A stretch of 64,000 nt of DNA from NCBI RefSeq assembly GCF_000220395.1, contig NW_004086281.1, forward strand, positions 1 through 64,000. The letters run 5' to 3'. The DNA is from Ichthyophthirius multifiliis (taxonomy: Eukaryota; Ciliophora; Oligohymenophorea; Hymenostomatida). Each line of letters begins with the position of its first letter. Position 1 is the stretch's first letter. Under the pieces are notes generated by a model, which was given only the letters and a program-made list of their open reading frames with translations, was not told where the DNA came from and did not search any database. The position numbers and the translations under genes were made by a program. Shown here piece after piece: positions 50,503 to 60,318 of the stretch.

Positions 50503-50520
50503 ATTTAGTTTAATTTTTTG

Positions 50521-50560
50521 TATTTTGTTAAAAATTTTTGTATTTTGTTAAAAATTTTTG
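50521..50560 (+). repeat. 20-bp perfect tandem duplication
   Basis: The unit TATTTTGTTAAAAATTTTTG occurs twice without a spacer. Confidence 0.9.
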
Positions 50561-50679
50561 TTTTCAAATAATATAATATAAATAAAACATAAAATTATTA
50601 ATAAATTAATTTAAATAATTAATATTTTTATTTTTATTAAAAATAATATTTACAAAATCTAAAATTCAAATTAATAAAA

Positions 50680-51660
50680 ATGTAATTTAATAAAATATTT
50701 TTCCGTCCTCCATCACCTACATATACATCAAAAGAGTTTAAAGGCACTGACAGGTATTTTGAGATTCCTTCAAATGATATTAAAAAAAATAAAAGCACAA
50801 GAATTCCATGTTTATTAATGCCTTATATTTTAAATTAATAAAATATATCGAAATATTATATAGTTTATTTTCATGGCAATGCAGAAGACCTTGGAACGTC
50901 TTATGACTTTTTATATGATTTAAGAAATGAAGCAAAATGTAACATTTTACTTACTGAATATGGAGGATATGGACTTTATCAATAAACTGATTCAAGTGTT
51001 AAATAAATAGAATATGATTCAGAAATAGTTCTTATTTATATTAATGAGGTATTAAAAACTCCTAAATAAAATATAATTTTGTTAGGTATTAATTATCTTA
51101 CAAAAATTAATGTATGATAAAATATTTAAATATTATAAAAATTATATAATATTATAATCTAATAAATTCAAATTATTTTAAAAGGAAGATCTATGGGAAG
51201 CGGTCCAGCATGTTTACTTGCTTCAAAATATTAAGTTAGGGGGTTAATGTTGATTTCTGCATTTACTTCATTAAGAGATGTAGCTAAAAAATTTGTAGGA
51301 AGTTTTATTAGTAAAATAGTTCAAAATGGATTTCAAAATATTGATTTAATTGATAAAATATTATGTCCTATATTAATTATTCATGGAAAAAATGATAAAT
51401 TAGTTCCAGTTAAGCATGCTCATTATTTAGCAGATAAAGTTAATAATAGAGTAACTTAATTTTATTAAAATAATATGACACATAATGATTATGATTTTGA
51501 CAAAGATATTAAAATTAATATTTTGACTTTTCTAAAAGAAAAAATGTTTATCTACTAAGAAGAAAATGATCCGATTTTATCTAAATTTGAAGTTCTAATG
51601 TAAGAAAAGTTTATTTATATATATCCGGAATATTAATAGTTTTTTACAAAAAATGATTGA
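50680..51660 (+). CDS. ABHD17-like alpha/beta hydrolase
   Basis: ATG 50680 to TGA 51658-51660 with one 99-nt intron (51086-51184) that splits the nucleophile elbow, giving 293 residues. Visible elements: FFRPPSPTYTS near the N terminus (ABHD17 has a comparable PPxPTY), the oxyanion segment YFHGNAEDLG, the elbow LLGRSMGSGPA with catalytic Ser, the acid loop IIHGKNDKLVPVKHA and the catalytic His in MTHNDYDF. ABHD17 enzymes remove palmitate from Ras-type and other S-acylated proteins at membranes. The palmitoylated Cys cluster at the N terminus of animal ABHD17 is absent, so membrane targeting must differ or the enzyme is soluble. The catalytic triad is complete. Confidence 0.9.
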
Positions 51661-51862
51661 ATATTAATTTATAAAAGTTAAAGTGAATTTGTAAAATTAT
51701 ATATTTAATAATAATTTGTTTTTTATATGTATATACATACATCAGTTTTCTTTTTTTTAAAATAAAATTTATTTTATTTTTCATTAATAAAATAACAAAT
51801 AATTCAATTAAAAAAAAAAGAAAACATTAATAAAATATAAAAAAATAATTATAAATTAGATA

Positions 51863-54485
51863 ATGTAAATATTCGGTTATTCTTCAAGAAAATTAGAAAT
51901 ATTAGAAGTACAGTAATAATCTGAAATTTAAAAAAAGTATTAATTCGATAATGAAAATATACAATTAGTTTTTAATAAATTAGTTTTATTACAAATTATG
52001 TTTGGATTTATTTTATTTGTTATTTCGATTACGAATTTAGCATTTCAACTATCTTCTCTTAACTTTTTAGCTTTTATTTTTTATTTTTACTAAATATCAT
52101 CTGGATTGATAATAAAAATAACATATAACTTTAAAATTATTGAAAATGAAACCAAAATAAATTTACTTATCTTTTATTTGTAACAGTTTTGTGTATTTAT
52201 TTTACCAATTTTAGCAATTTCGCTTATTTTTAAAGGAGAAAATTATTTTGTAGCAAACGAATTACAAACACATGAATTTTTGCGGAAATTTTAATTTTTT
52301 TTGAATATTTTAGACTTTTTTATTTTGTTTGGAGTCTTTTATTCCATTTTTAGTTTCTCATATTATAAATATATAATTAAATTTTATATATATACATCTT
52401 CAATATCAGGATTAGCAACTTGTATTTATTTGTTAATAGGATTTTTTGAAAGTTAAACTGCTTTTATGTTTATCTTTTTAATTATTTTGTTAATTTTATT
52501 AATACTTTCTAATTATTTTGCATGGTAAAAAGGATTTGCTATAATTGGTACTTTATTTTTAATTGTTACATTTTTTTTAATTTCTGTTAACGGAAGCTTT
52601 TATAGAAAAGGTTAGGAAATAGAGAAATAATTTTAAAATGATTGCACAAATTAGATTTAGTTTATCCATTAAGATTATTTAAAATAATTAGGTTGTCCTA
52701 ATAAATATGTAGAGTAGTAAGAAACATAAATTTTCCCTGATTGTTTAAGAGAAAATCAATAAATTTAATGGGAAATTGATGAAGGAAAATTGAATATTGA
52801 AAAAATCAATTAGTTAAAATGCTTAAATATTAATTGTTGCGCCTTAGCTGCAACAGCATTTACTGAAGTTGAATATTTAAAAGGAAATCTATATCTATTT
52901 TTAATTTTAAATATTTTTTTTTTAATTGTTTTGTCTTATAATTATGTTTCAAATAAACTTGATGAATGTGAAGAAATTTTAAGCAAAAAGGGAGAAAAAA
53001 TAACTTTTTTTATTTTCTTATTAATATTATTGTTTATAATTATTTACTCGTAAATGGTTAGTAAGAATAATCATAATATTTTAAAATAATAAATAGAAGA
53101 AAAAGACTTAAAAATGCCAAATGAAAACTCTCCTTAATATAAAATATATACTAATGCATAAGTACAGGAAAATAATGAATGTCAACAAAAGTTTGATTTT
53201 TATTACTAAAAATAATATTTGGATTCTTTCTAAAATATTGATTATACTTAAAATTAAGAAATTTTAGTTATTGTTATATCTAATTTTCTTGATATTAAAA
53301 TATTATCCTCTTTTAATGATCCACATATAAAAATTTACGACAAAAATTTTTCTTAATTGTTTCTCCAGGAAAGCTTAGAAAAAAATTAATAATTTTTAGC
53401 TGCTAAAGGTAACATAGAAAATATAAAAGAGCTATTTATTTATCATGTATGTTTAAATACATAAGACATATAACAAAATTGTAAATTATTTTTATATTAC
53501 ATATTATAAAAGTTTTTTTTAAAAATAAGATAATTTAGTTGTAAGAGTAAATAATATTGAATAAAAATAGCTTAAAAAAAGTAGATTTTTTAAAACTCCT
53601 TAATTTGAAAATAAACCCGTATAAAGTTTGAAATTTCAGGACTTAAAATTAAAAATAATTGATTTACATACAAATGCTTTAATTACATATTAATAAATCG
53701 AAATTTTTTTATACTAAGATTTAAAATAATGCATTTAGCAAGATATAAAACCTGATTTATAATATAAAGGCTTTTAAAAGGATTTTTTTACAATAAGTAA
53801 TCTATAAGTTAGTTCTTATACGATTTTCATAAAAAGTAAAGGCTTTAATTATTCTTGTGAATAGGTTGCTTTAAAAGCGAATTAATAAGAAATATTGGAA
53901 ATTTATTTGAACAAAATGCTAAACAAAAATTAAATAAGAGTAATCATTTAATGGAAAAGTGAATTTGCGAAATTAAATATTTTCTCCAATTTTAATTATG
54001 GATCAAATTTAGATTGTATTACCGGATTTTTCAATCATTAATGTCCAACTTAAATTTTAGAAAGTTCAAAACAACAAAAAGTAGAAAGTATTCTTATAAA
54101 TAATTTAAGTTCAAATAATTATTTATTTTTTGTAAAGCAAAACCTTAATTAAAAAGAATATGAAACGTTGATTAAAGCAGGAAAAATTAATTACAATGAG
54201 ATTATGTTACATTCGGGTGCTAAAGTTTCAATTTTTACTTAAAACTTAAGTTTTCCTGTTTATCAAAGCTTTATTCCTGATTCTAATGATTTTTAAGTTT
54301 TTAAAGAAGAAAATTTAGCTTGGGTTATTGGTTGTTTTAATGGAGATTATGGTAATAAATTTTAAGAAATTAATTTGTATTGGAAATAACATAATGAAGA
54401 ATTATATTTATTAAAATAAAATAAATAATAATTTCCTTCGGCCGAAATTTGCACAAAAATATATCAGAAGAACAAACACAAATGA
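51863..54485 (+). CDS. multi-pass membrane protein with large C-terminal domain
   Basis: ATG 51863 (MQIFGYSSRKLEILEVQQQS) to TGA 54483-54485, about 850 residues. The first 400 residues hold about nine hydrophobic segments, for example VLLQIMFGFILFVISITNLA, QFCVFILPILAISLIF and ITFFIFLLILLFIIIY. A Cys-containing loop (NDCTNQIQFIHQDY, LKCLNINCCALAATAF) sits before the last two. The remainder is a soluble beta-rich domain (KLKIIDLHTNALITYQQIEI ... ENLAWVIGCFNGDYGNK). A likely intron is 53447-53512. The frame after it fits only if the following T8 run (53513-53520) is one base shorter. Ciliates have expanded families of such proteins. I cannot name this one. Confidence 0.65.
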
Positions 54486-54654
54486 AAAATAATATTGAAT
54501 TTAATTATTCTTTATTATATTTATATTTTGTTATAGTTTTTATAAAAAAAGTTATTTTCATTTATTTTAAAAAATAAAATCGTTTGTATGAATTTTGCAA
54601 AATCAAATTACAATTTTGTGTAACTTGATGTTCGAAAAACATTATTTTAATTTT
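54486..54654. other. AT-rich 5' part of a spacer
   Basis: No gene is visible before the first hairpin island. Confidence 0.45.
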
Positions 54655-54720
54655 GCTTTGTTTTAGGTGATAACTCAAGATAATATACTTGAAACTATCG
54701 AAGCGAACAAAGCTTTTTTT
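54655..54720 (+). ncRNA. candidate Pol III-type hairpin RNA
   Basis: A GC-enriched 66-base island in A/T sequence. Three nested stems pair: GCTTTGTT with AACAAAGC at the ends, GATA with TATC inside, and TCAAG with CTTGA at the tip, closing an A/T loop. Seven T follow the outer stem at once, as expected for a Pol III terminator. No tRNA, U6 or snoRNA box was recognised. A GTTCGA motif lies upstream (about 54630) but not at tRNA spacing. The strand is chosen from the T run. Confidence 0.45.
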
Positions 54721-54975
54721 CATTTTTTTAAAAAATTAAATTTATATACTTAAATAAAAAATAAGCATAAAATTAAAATTAACAAATTCGTAAATAAAAT
54801 AAAAATTTAATTTTAAATAAAATTATTTTTATACCTAATATATTTAATAGTATAAAATTAATATATAGATATTTTAAATTTATTATCATAACTTTTGCTT
54901 TAAATAAATAAAATAATATGAAAAATTATAATAATATATTAATAAGAAAAAATATTAAAAAAAAAAATTAAATAA

Positions 54976-55038
54976 GGCTGTAAAGTGTACTCACTAAGAG
55001 ACTATATGTCTATGATTTGTGAGATTACGGAACTAGCC
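54976..55038. ncRNA. candidate structured RNA island
   Basis: A 63-base island of markedly higher GC. Four nested stems can form: GGCT/AGCC at the ends, GTAA/TTAC, CTCAC/GTGAG and AGAC/GTCT with a five-base loop. The GGAACT between the third and outer stems stays unpaired on the 3' side. It is not a tRNA (no T-loop, wrong arm lengths) and no known ribozyme core was recognised. The strand is not determined. It lies 255 bases after the previous hairpin. Confidence 0.4.
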
Positions 55039-55299
55039 AAAATTAATATATATTTGTGTAAATATTTGTGAATTAATTTGCAAATATTTTTAAAAAATAT
55101 ATTACATACATTTATGGAATATATAATTATTTCATGTTAATTTTATTTTCATATTCAGTAAATGTTATAAAATAAAAAATAAATTACTCAAAATTAAATT
55201 TTATAACTTTTTTTTAATTTTAATATAAAATTATTTTATTCTTTTTTTGTAAAAAATATAAAATTAATATATAATATATAAAACTTTAAATAAACCTTT
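55039..55299. other. AT-rich spacer upstream of a membrane-protein gene
   Basis: A/T sequence only. Presumed promoter of the gene at 55300. Confidence 0.45.
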
Positions 55300-56229
55300 A
55301 TGCAAAATCAAAACGTTTAAAATTAAAAATCTGTAAAAAAAGACGCAAATTCGATAGAATAAGATGTACATTCAAAAAACGCTATAAGTGACAATAATTC
55401 ACAAAATCATATAAGTCCTCATAAAAATGATGAAATATTGAAGTACGAATAATTATTAAATAAAAACATAAACTAATAATTATAATAAGATCATTATGTA
55501 GAATCTAAATATATAAGTAATAATTCTGATACAATATTATGGTATGTTTGCGTTACAACTATTTTATTAACTGGAATATTCACTATCATAATATTTTCAT
55601 TATTATTTAGTTACGAATTCAAGATTTACAACTTAGTTAAGGAAAAACAAATAAAAAACGATTTTGCTTATATAGTTAGTAGCTGCTGGAAATATTATTA
55701 CATCGACTTTTGGTTGTACTATAAGCAGTTATTTGAAATTTTTCAATTTTTTTTTTGTATAATATTATATTTTAATAAGTCAATAATTTTGAGAATTACT
55801 TTTACAATTCTTTTTGTCATAAACTTCGTTTTAACATTCCTTAATTTTACAAAAATTGAATATTATATTTACAATTCAAATAATTACTTAGATTTTCGTT
55901 CAGTTAACCCAAAATATAAGTATTTAAATTAGAAAGATGTTAATTATGAAAGTGACTTTAAAGGCAATTTTTAAAATTATTTTTTATTTATGTAAATTTA
56001 TGTTTATTCGACTGGAATATCTATATTGATTTAGTTATTATGTATATTTTATTTAAATTCAATATATATTATATTGAATAATAAATATGGATAAACTCCT
56101 ACTTATGATCCGCTTAATAATAGCACAATAAAAGTATAAAACAAATAAATTTATGTTACTATAAATCCTAATAAAAAAGAAAATGGTTTAATAACTAAAA
56201 TTGAGGATGAATGCAAATATGTATGCTGA
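55300..56229 (+). CDS. four-TM hypothetical membrane protein
   Basis: An intronless frame from ATG 55300 (MQNQNVQNQKSVKKDANSIE) to TGA 56227-56229 encodes 309 residues. An 80-residue hydrophilic N terminus is followed by four hydrophobic segments: VCVTTILLTGIFTIIIFSLL, LFEIFQFFFCIILYF, ITFTILFVINFVLTFLNF and IYVYSTGISILIQLLCIFYL. The C-terminal tail is soluble. SSCWKYYYIDFWLYYKQ before the second segment is aromatic-rich. The topology resembles small tetra-spanning proteins, but I see no tetraspanin or claudin signature. Function is unknown. The length and absence of TGA make the gene itself firm. Confidence 0.78.
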
Positions 56230-56306
56230 AAAATCAAATAGTATATATAAAATAAAAAAATATATAATTTGTGTTTTTTGCAAAATTAATATTTAAATGT
56301 TTTATT

Positions 56307-56348
56307 ATTTATTATTAATAATTAATTATTTATTATTAATAATTAATT
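56307..56348 (+). repeat. 21-bp perfect tandem duplication
   Basis: Two adjacent copies of a 21-base A/T unit containing a TTATTAATAA palindrome, in the short spacer between convergent genes. Confidence 0.85.
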
Positions 56349-56370
56349 ATTTTTAAAAAATATATAATTA

Positions 56371-57330
56371 TCAACACCTTTTTTATTGTGTTTTATAATT
56401 GTTATCAAAAAACTGAGCAATTTATCGGGGAAAGAACATAGGCGTATTTTTTTAATATTAAGAATATGCTGGTCTTTTTTTAGCAGAAAAATATTCAGAA
56501 GGTTTTGCACCAGTCCAATAAACAAGGCAATTATACATTAAAAAAGGAATTTGTAATAAAAGTACAGCTAACAAGAATTTTTATGTATAGTTAAACTATT
56601 TCTATTCTATCAAATTTACATAAGATAGAAAAACTAATGTATTCCAAACCATCCATTCGAAAAAATAATTTGGGTGTCTGCACCATTTCCAAAATCCTTA
56701 ATCACAAACTAAAGTTTATCTTTCTTACAGAGAAGTATTTTTTTGCCATTATATTTTTTAAAAATCTGCTTTATTTTCTAAATACAAAAACAAGAACCAA
56801 AGCATCATACCAATATATTCTAATAGGTGTATATTTTCATTTTTATTTAGGCCTATTATAAGAGCAGGTAAAGCCAAAGAAATTATGTTTGCATAACATT
56901 GAATTAAAATATCAATTTAGCACCAAAAAGTGACATTCATATTTTTTTCTTAAAATTTCTGTACTGCATATTAATATCTGGGTAAATCAGGTTTTTTCAC
57001 TGACCAAACACCTTTTAAGATAAAATTAAGTGCTCCTAAAAACATTCTACCCCCTTAAAATAAATAGCATATTCCTATCATTACTTGACGCGTTGTATTT
57101 GCTTTTTCAAAATTTAATAAAACTTACAAGCCAATAGTTGCTAAACCCATTGGCCATGCTATATCTACAAACCACATACGTTTAAATATAAAAGCTGGTA
57201 TACAAGCTACGGGTATAAATATTAATAGTTAAGCACACATATTAATTTAAAATTATTTTTTTATATCATCTAATTAATTGAAAAGATAAAAAGTTGTTAT
57301 TCCTATTACAATTAATTTTATGTTATTCAT
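56371..57330 (-). CDS. DUF1295 / steroid 5-alpha-reductase-like membrane protein
   Basis: An intronless frame from ATG 57330 to TGA 56373-56371, 319 residues. Multiple TM segments alternate with the family's fingerprints: RMWFVDIAWPMGLA, GGRMFLGALNF, LPALIIGL, YLENKADFQK, then the diagnostic CDQGFWKWCRHPNYFFEWMV and a final KRPAYSQYQKNTPMFFP. RHPNYFxE is the NADPH/substrate-site signature of the DUF1295 and isoprenylcysteine methyltransferase/steroid-reductase superfamily, which act in ER membranes. The substrate is unknown. An intron near 56720 suspected at first is not needed once bases are counted. Confidence 0.9.
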
Positions 57331-57447
57331 TTTTTATTTATTATTAAATTATTATTTTTTTCTTAAATAAATATTGGAAAAAAATAAAAAAAATTTCTAA
57401 TATTTATAAACCAAAAATAGTAAATAAAAAATATTAATATTGAGTAG

Positions 57448-58860
57448 ATGGATTAAGAAAACTAAAAAAAAAGAATTTCATATCACTTAATGTCATAATA
57501 TTAGAAAAAAAGGTAAGTGTTCTATATATAAATATCAATATAGATATACTAAATTAATGAATATCTTTAAAAGCAATTAAAAAAATTATACTAAAAAGTG
57601 GATGATGAGTCCCATCTTTTTAAATAAATATTATAGTAAACTAGAAGTAATTCTTAAGTATATTAATAATTTTGATAAAGCTGTGCTTAAAATATAAGCA
57701 TAAATACCTTTATAAAGAAAATGATCTAATAATCTTATTGTTAATAAAAATTTAGAAAAAATAATAAAATATAGAGAAGAAATAGTTTGACATGCAATTA
57801 ATAATTTATAATAGATTTACTAAATTACAGTAATAAAAAAAATTAAGTAAATATAATTTTTTTTTAAATAAAATATAATTTTCCTTTTTAGAAATTTAAA
57901 AAAATACATATATAGAATAATTAATAACTATATAATAAAAACTAATTAATGAAAGTGAATTTATCTAAATTATAAAATAAACAAATTAACTTAAATTTAA
58001 TATAGGAAAAATATAAAACATAAATAAATAACTTTACATCTAAAGTAAATAATTAATTTTGTAACAAAGTAGATTAATATGCTTAAATAAAATCAATTAT
58101 AGGAAATAAATTTGGGAATAAAAAAAAATAATCTATGATTAATTAAAAGATGATGATATTGTATCTATATGAATATAAGAAAGATAAAATATTAAAGACT
58201 AAATTCGAGAATAATAAAAAAAAAAATATGATAATACAATTAATTGAAATAATATAGATTCATTACTAAAATAACGAAATAAATATGATAATAGCAAATA
58301 ATCTATATAATTTCAGTTAATAAAATATAATGAAATATGAATACTTTTAATTTTTAATAAATCATTAATATACAATTAAAATAACAGTAATAAAAAACTA
58401 TAAATTATCTAGTTATAACAATCTAAATTAATAATAATCAATAAATATAAAAAATTGATGTTCTAAAATAATAATCTGATAATTTATATAAAGTAATAGT
58501 AGGAACTAATAAAATGAATAAAGAATATATAACTTAAAAAATAAATAATAATGTATAGAAAAATTATTGGTTGATTTAATGATATAAAACACGGCAATTA
58601 TAGATTCAGATTTTTATTACTTATATGTTTGTAATAGCTAAGAAAATTAAGATTTTTCATGAGAAGCTAGTACATAAAAATTAAATATATACAATTATTT
58701 TTATAATTTAGGAAATGAATAAGAAGTTATTTTAAGCACAATAAATAATATTATGGATTATAATATGGGATAAATATATTTGCGATTGAATTATAACAGG
58801 ACTAAACATTTAAAATCTTAATATCTAAGAATTTATTTACAAAATTGTAATTTCAAATTA
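57448..58860 (+). CDS. uncertain Gln/Asn-rich coiled-coil locus
   Basis: ATG 57448 (MDQENQKKKNFISLNVIILE) is followed by a GTAAGTG intron (about 57515-57579) and QLKKLYQKVDDESHLFKQIL. Long TGA-free stretches continue with coherent pieces (EKYKTQINNFTSKVNNQFCN, NNIDSLLKQRNKYDNSKQSI, ending GQIYLRLNYNRTKHLKSQ). The frame has to change several times, and one late segment (AIIDSDFYYLYVCNSQENQD) runs into an in-frame TGA at about 58659 before more coding-like sequence. I cannot build a single clean model. It is either a multi-intron gene of a low-complexity protein or a decaying copy. No family recognised. Confidence 0.3.
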
Positions 58861-59406
58861 TGATGGCGAAAATAAACCGATGATAATACATATGTTGATT
58901 TATTTATTTATTTTTATATGTTTCGGTACTTCCATGTTATTAAGTATGTCGCCATGTGTAAATTTATATAACTATGACTAAAGTTAAACCTCTAAATAGT
59001 TCTTCAGACTTAAAAGTACATACAAATTTGAATTATTTTTTATCTTATTTTTATATATATATAATATTATTTTTTATAAAATATTTAATTTTATTTAGAT
59101 AAATTTAAAAATAAGAATATATATATTATGATAATATATACATATAAAAGATACAAATTAAATTAGAAAAATAAATTTTTGAGATTATTTGATATAAATA
59201 AAAATATATTTTATTTAATATTAATTTTTTATATACTTTATAATATTAATTTATAAATTAAAATAATCTCTAAAAATTATAAAGCTTTTAATTTTATTTA
59301 CTAAAAGCTTTTTTAATTATTTTATTATAAAATTTTATACATAAATTTTTTATATAATTCTAATTATTAATAGAATTTATATATAATTAAAGCATTTTTA
59401 TGTTTT
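58861..59406. other. AT-rich spacer
   Basis: A/T sequence with no supported gene. TTTATTTATTTATTT at about 58900 is simple sequence. Confidence 0.5.
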
Positions 59407-59794
59407 TCATTTGAAAATAGATGGTAAGTTATTTTTGATTTCTTCGACTAAAAATAATAAAAATACTAATATTTTTTATATTATTAATACCTGGCATAAA
59501 GTATATTGAATCACCTAATTTAAATATAGTATCTTTGTACAAATATTCTTATGTGTTTAATTTTTTAAATAAAAGTTATAAATTACTTTTAAATAATTGT
59601 TTAGCGTCTTATTCGTCTTTAAAATTTGGGAAAAAACAACTTTTTTCATGATTTGGTTTTAAATAAATTTCATTTGTCATAACTAATCGTAGTTTTTCTC
59701 TTTAATCTGTTATATTATAATCTATAAAGAGCTTAAATATGAAATCTGTAAGGTTTTCATAAAAATTTCTTTTTTTAATTTCAGGATTTTACAT
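59407..59794 (-). CDS. small hypothetical protein
   Basis: ATG 59794 (MQNPEIKKRNFYENLTDFIF) to TGA 59409-59407 with one short intron (GTATTAATAA...TTTTTAG, about 59450-59492) joining YFMP to VEEIKNNLPSIFK. The product is about 110 residues. FENL/FIFKLFIDYNI, LVMTNEIYLKPNHEKSCFF and LYKDTIFKLGDSIYF suggest a compact alpha/beta domain. The frame stays open upstream of the chosen Met, so an earlier exon is possible. No family recognised. Confidence 0.5.
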
Positions 59795-60318
59795 TGGGTT
59801 AAAAATATTTATATTTAGATAAAAAAATATTAATAAACAAAAAATTTAATAAAATAAAATATTTAATAATTAAAAAAATAAGATAATAAATATATTTATA
59901 AATAAAAATTATTATTTATGCAAGCTATATTTATTTAATATGTAATATTAATTTTATAAATATTATATATTATTTTAAATTTATCATAATTTAATATTTT
60001 GCAAATAAAAGATAATTAATTATTAATAATTTTATTTTTAATATATTTTATAATAAAATTTGAAATTTAAATTTTAAAGTTTATTTACACAAGAATAAAT
60101 AATATGAATTTTTATATATAATAATATAAATTCTATATAATTAAATTTAGTTTATAATAATCAAGCTTAATGTATGAAGTTATTTGTTAATTTTAATTTT
60201 TTTACAATTAATTATATTGTAACCATAATTTTAGTCATTTTTATTATAATATATAAATTTTAAATAATTCTTATTAATAATAAATATCCAAATAAATTTA
60301 ATAAATAATTAAATAAAA
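59795..60318. other. AT-rich divergent promoter region
   Basis: About 520 bases of A/T with no supported gene. Confidence 0.55.

Larger units (their letters stand above)
50214..50679. other. AT-rich divergent promoter region with tandem repeats
   Basis: Lies between divergent genes. It contains a (TTTAA)n pentanucleotide array at about 50431-50502 and a perfect 20-bp tandem duplication at 50521-50560. Confidence 0.7.

Noticed and set aside
54976-55038. Possible tRNA gene
   Set aside because: No GTTCRA T-loop or anticodon arm of the right size on either strand; the stems nest as one hairpin rather than a cloverleaf.
56701-56760. 20-nt intron or one-base slip in the DUF1295 gene
   Set aside because: Counting bases by coordinate shows the frame is continuous from ATG 57330 to TGA 56371, with no intron or slip.
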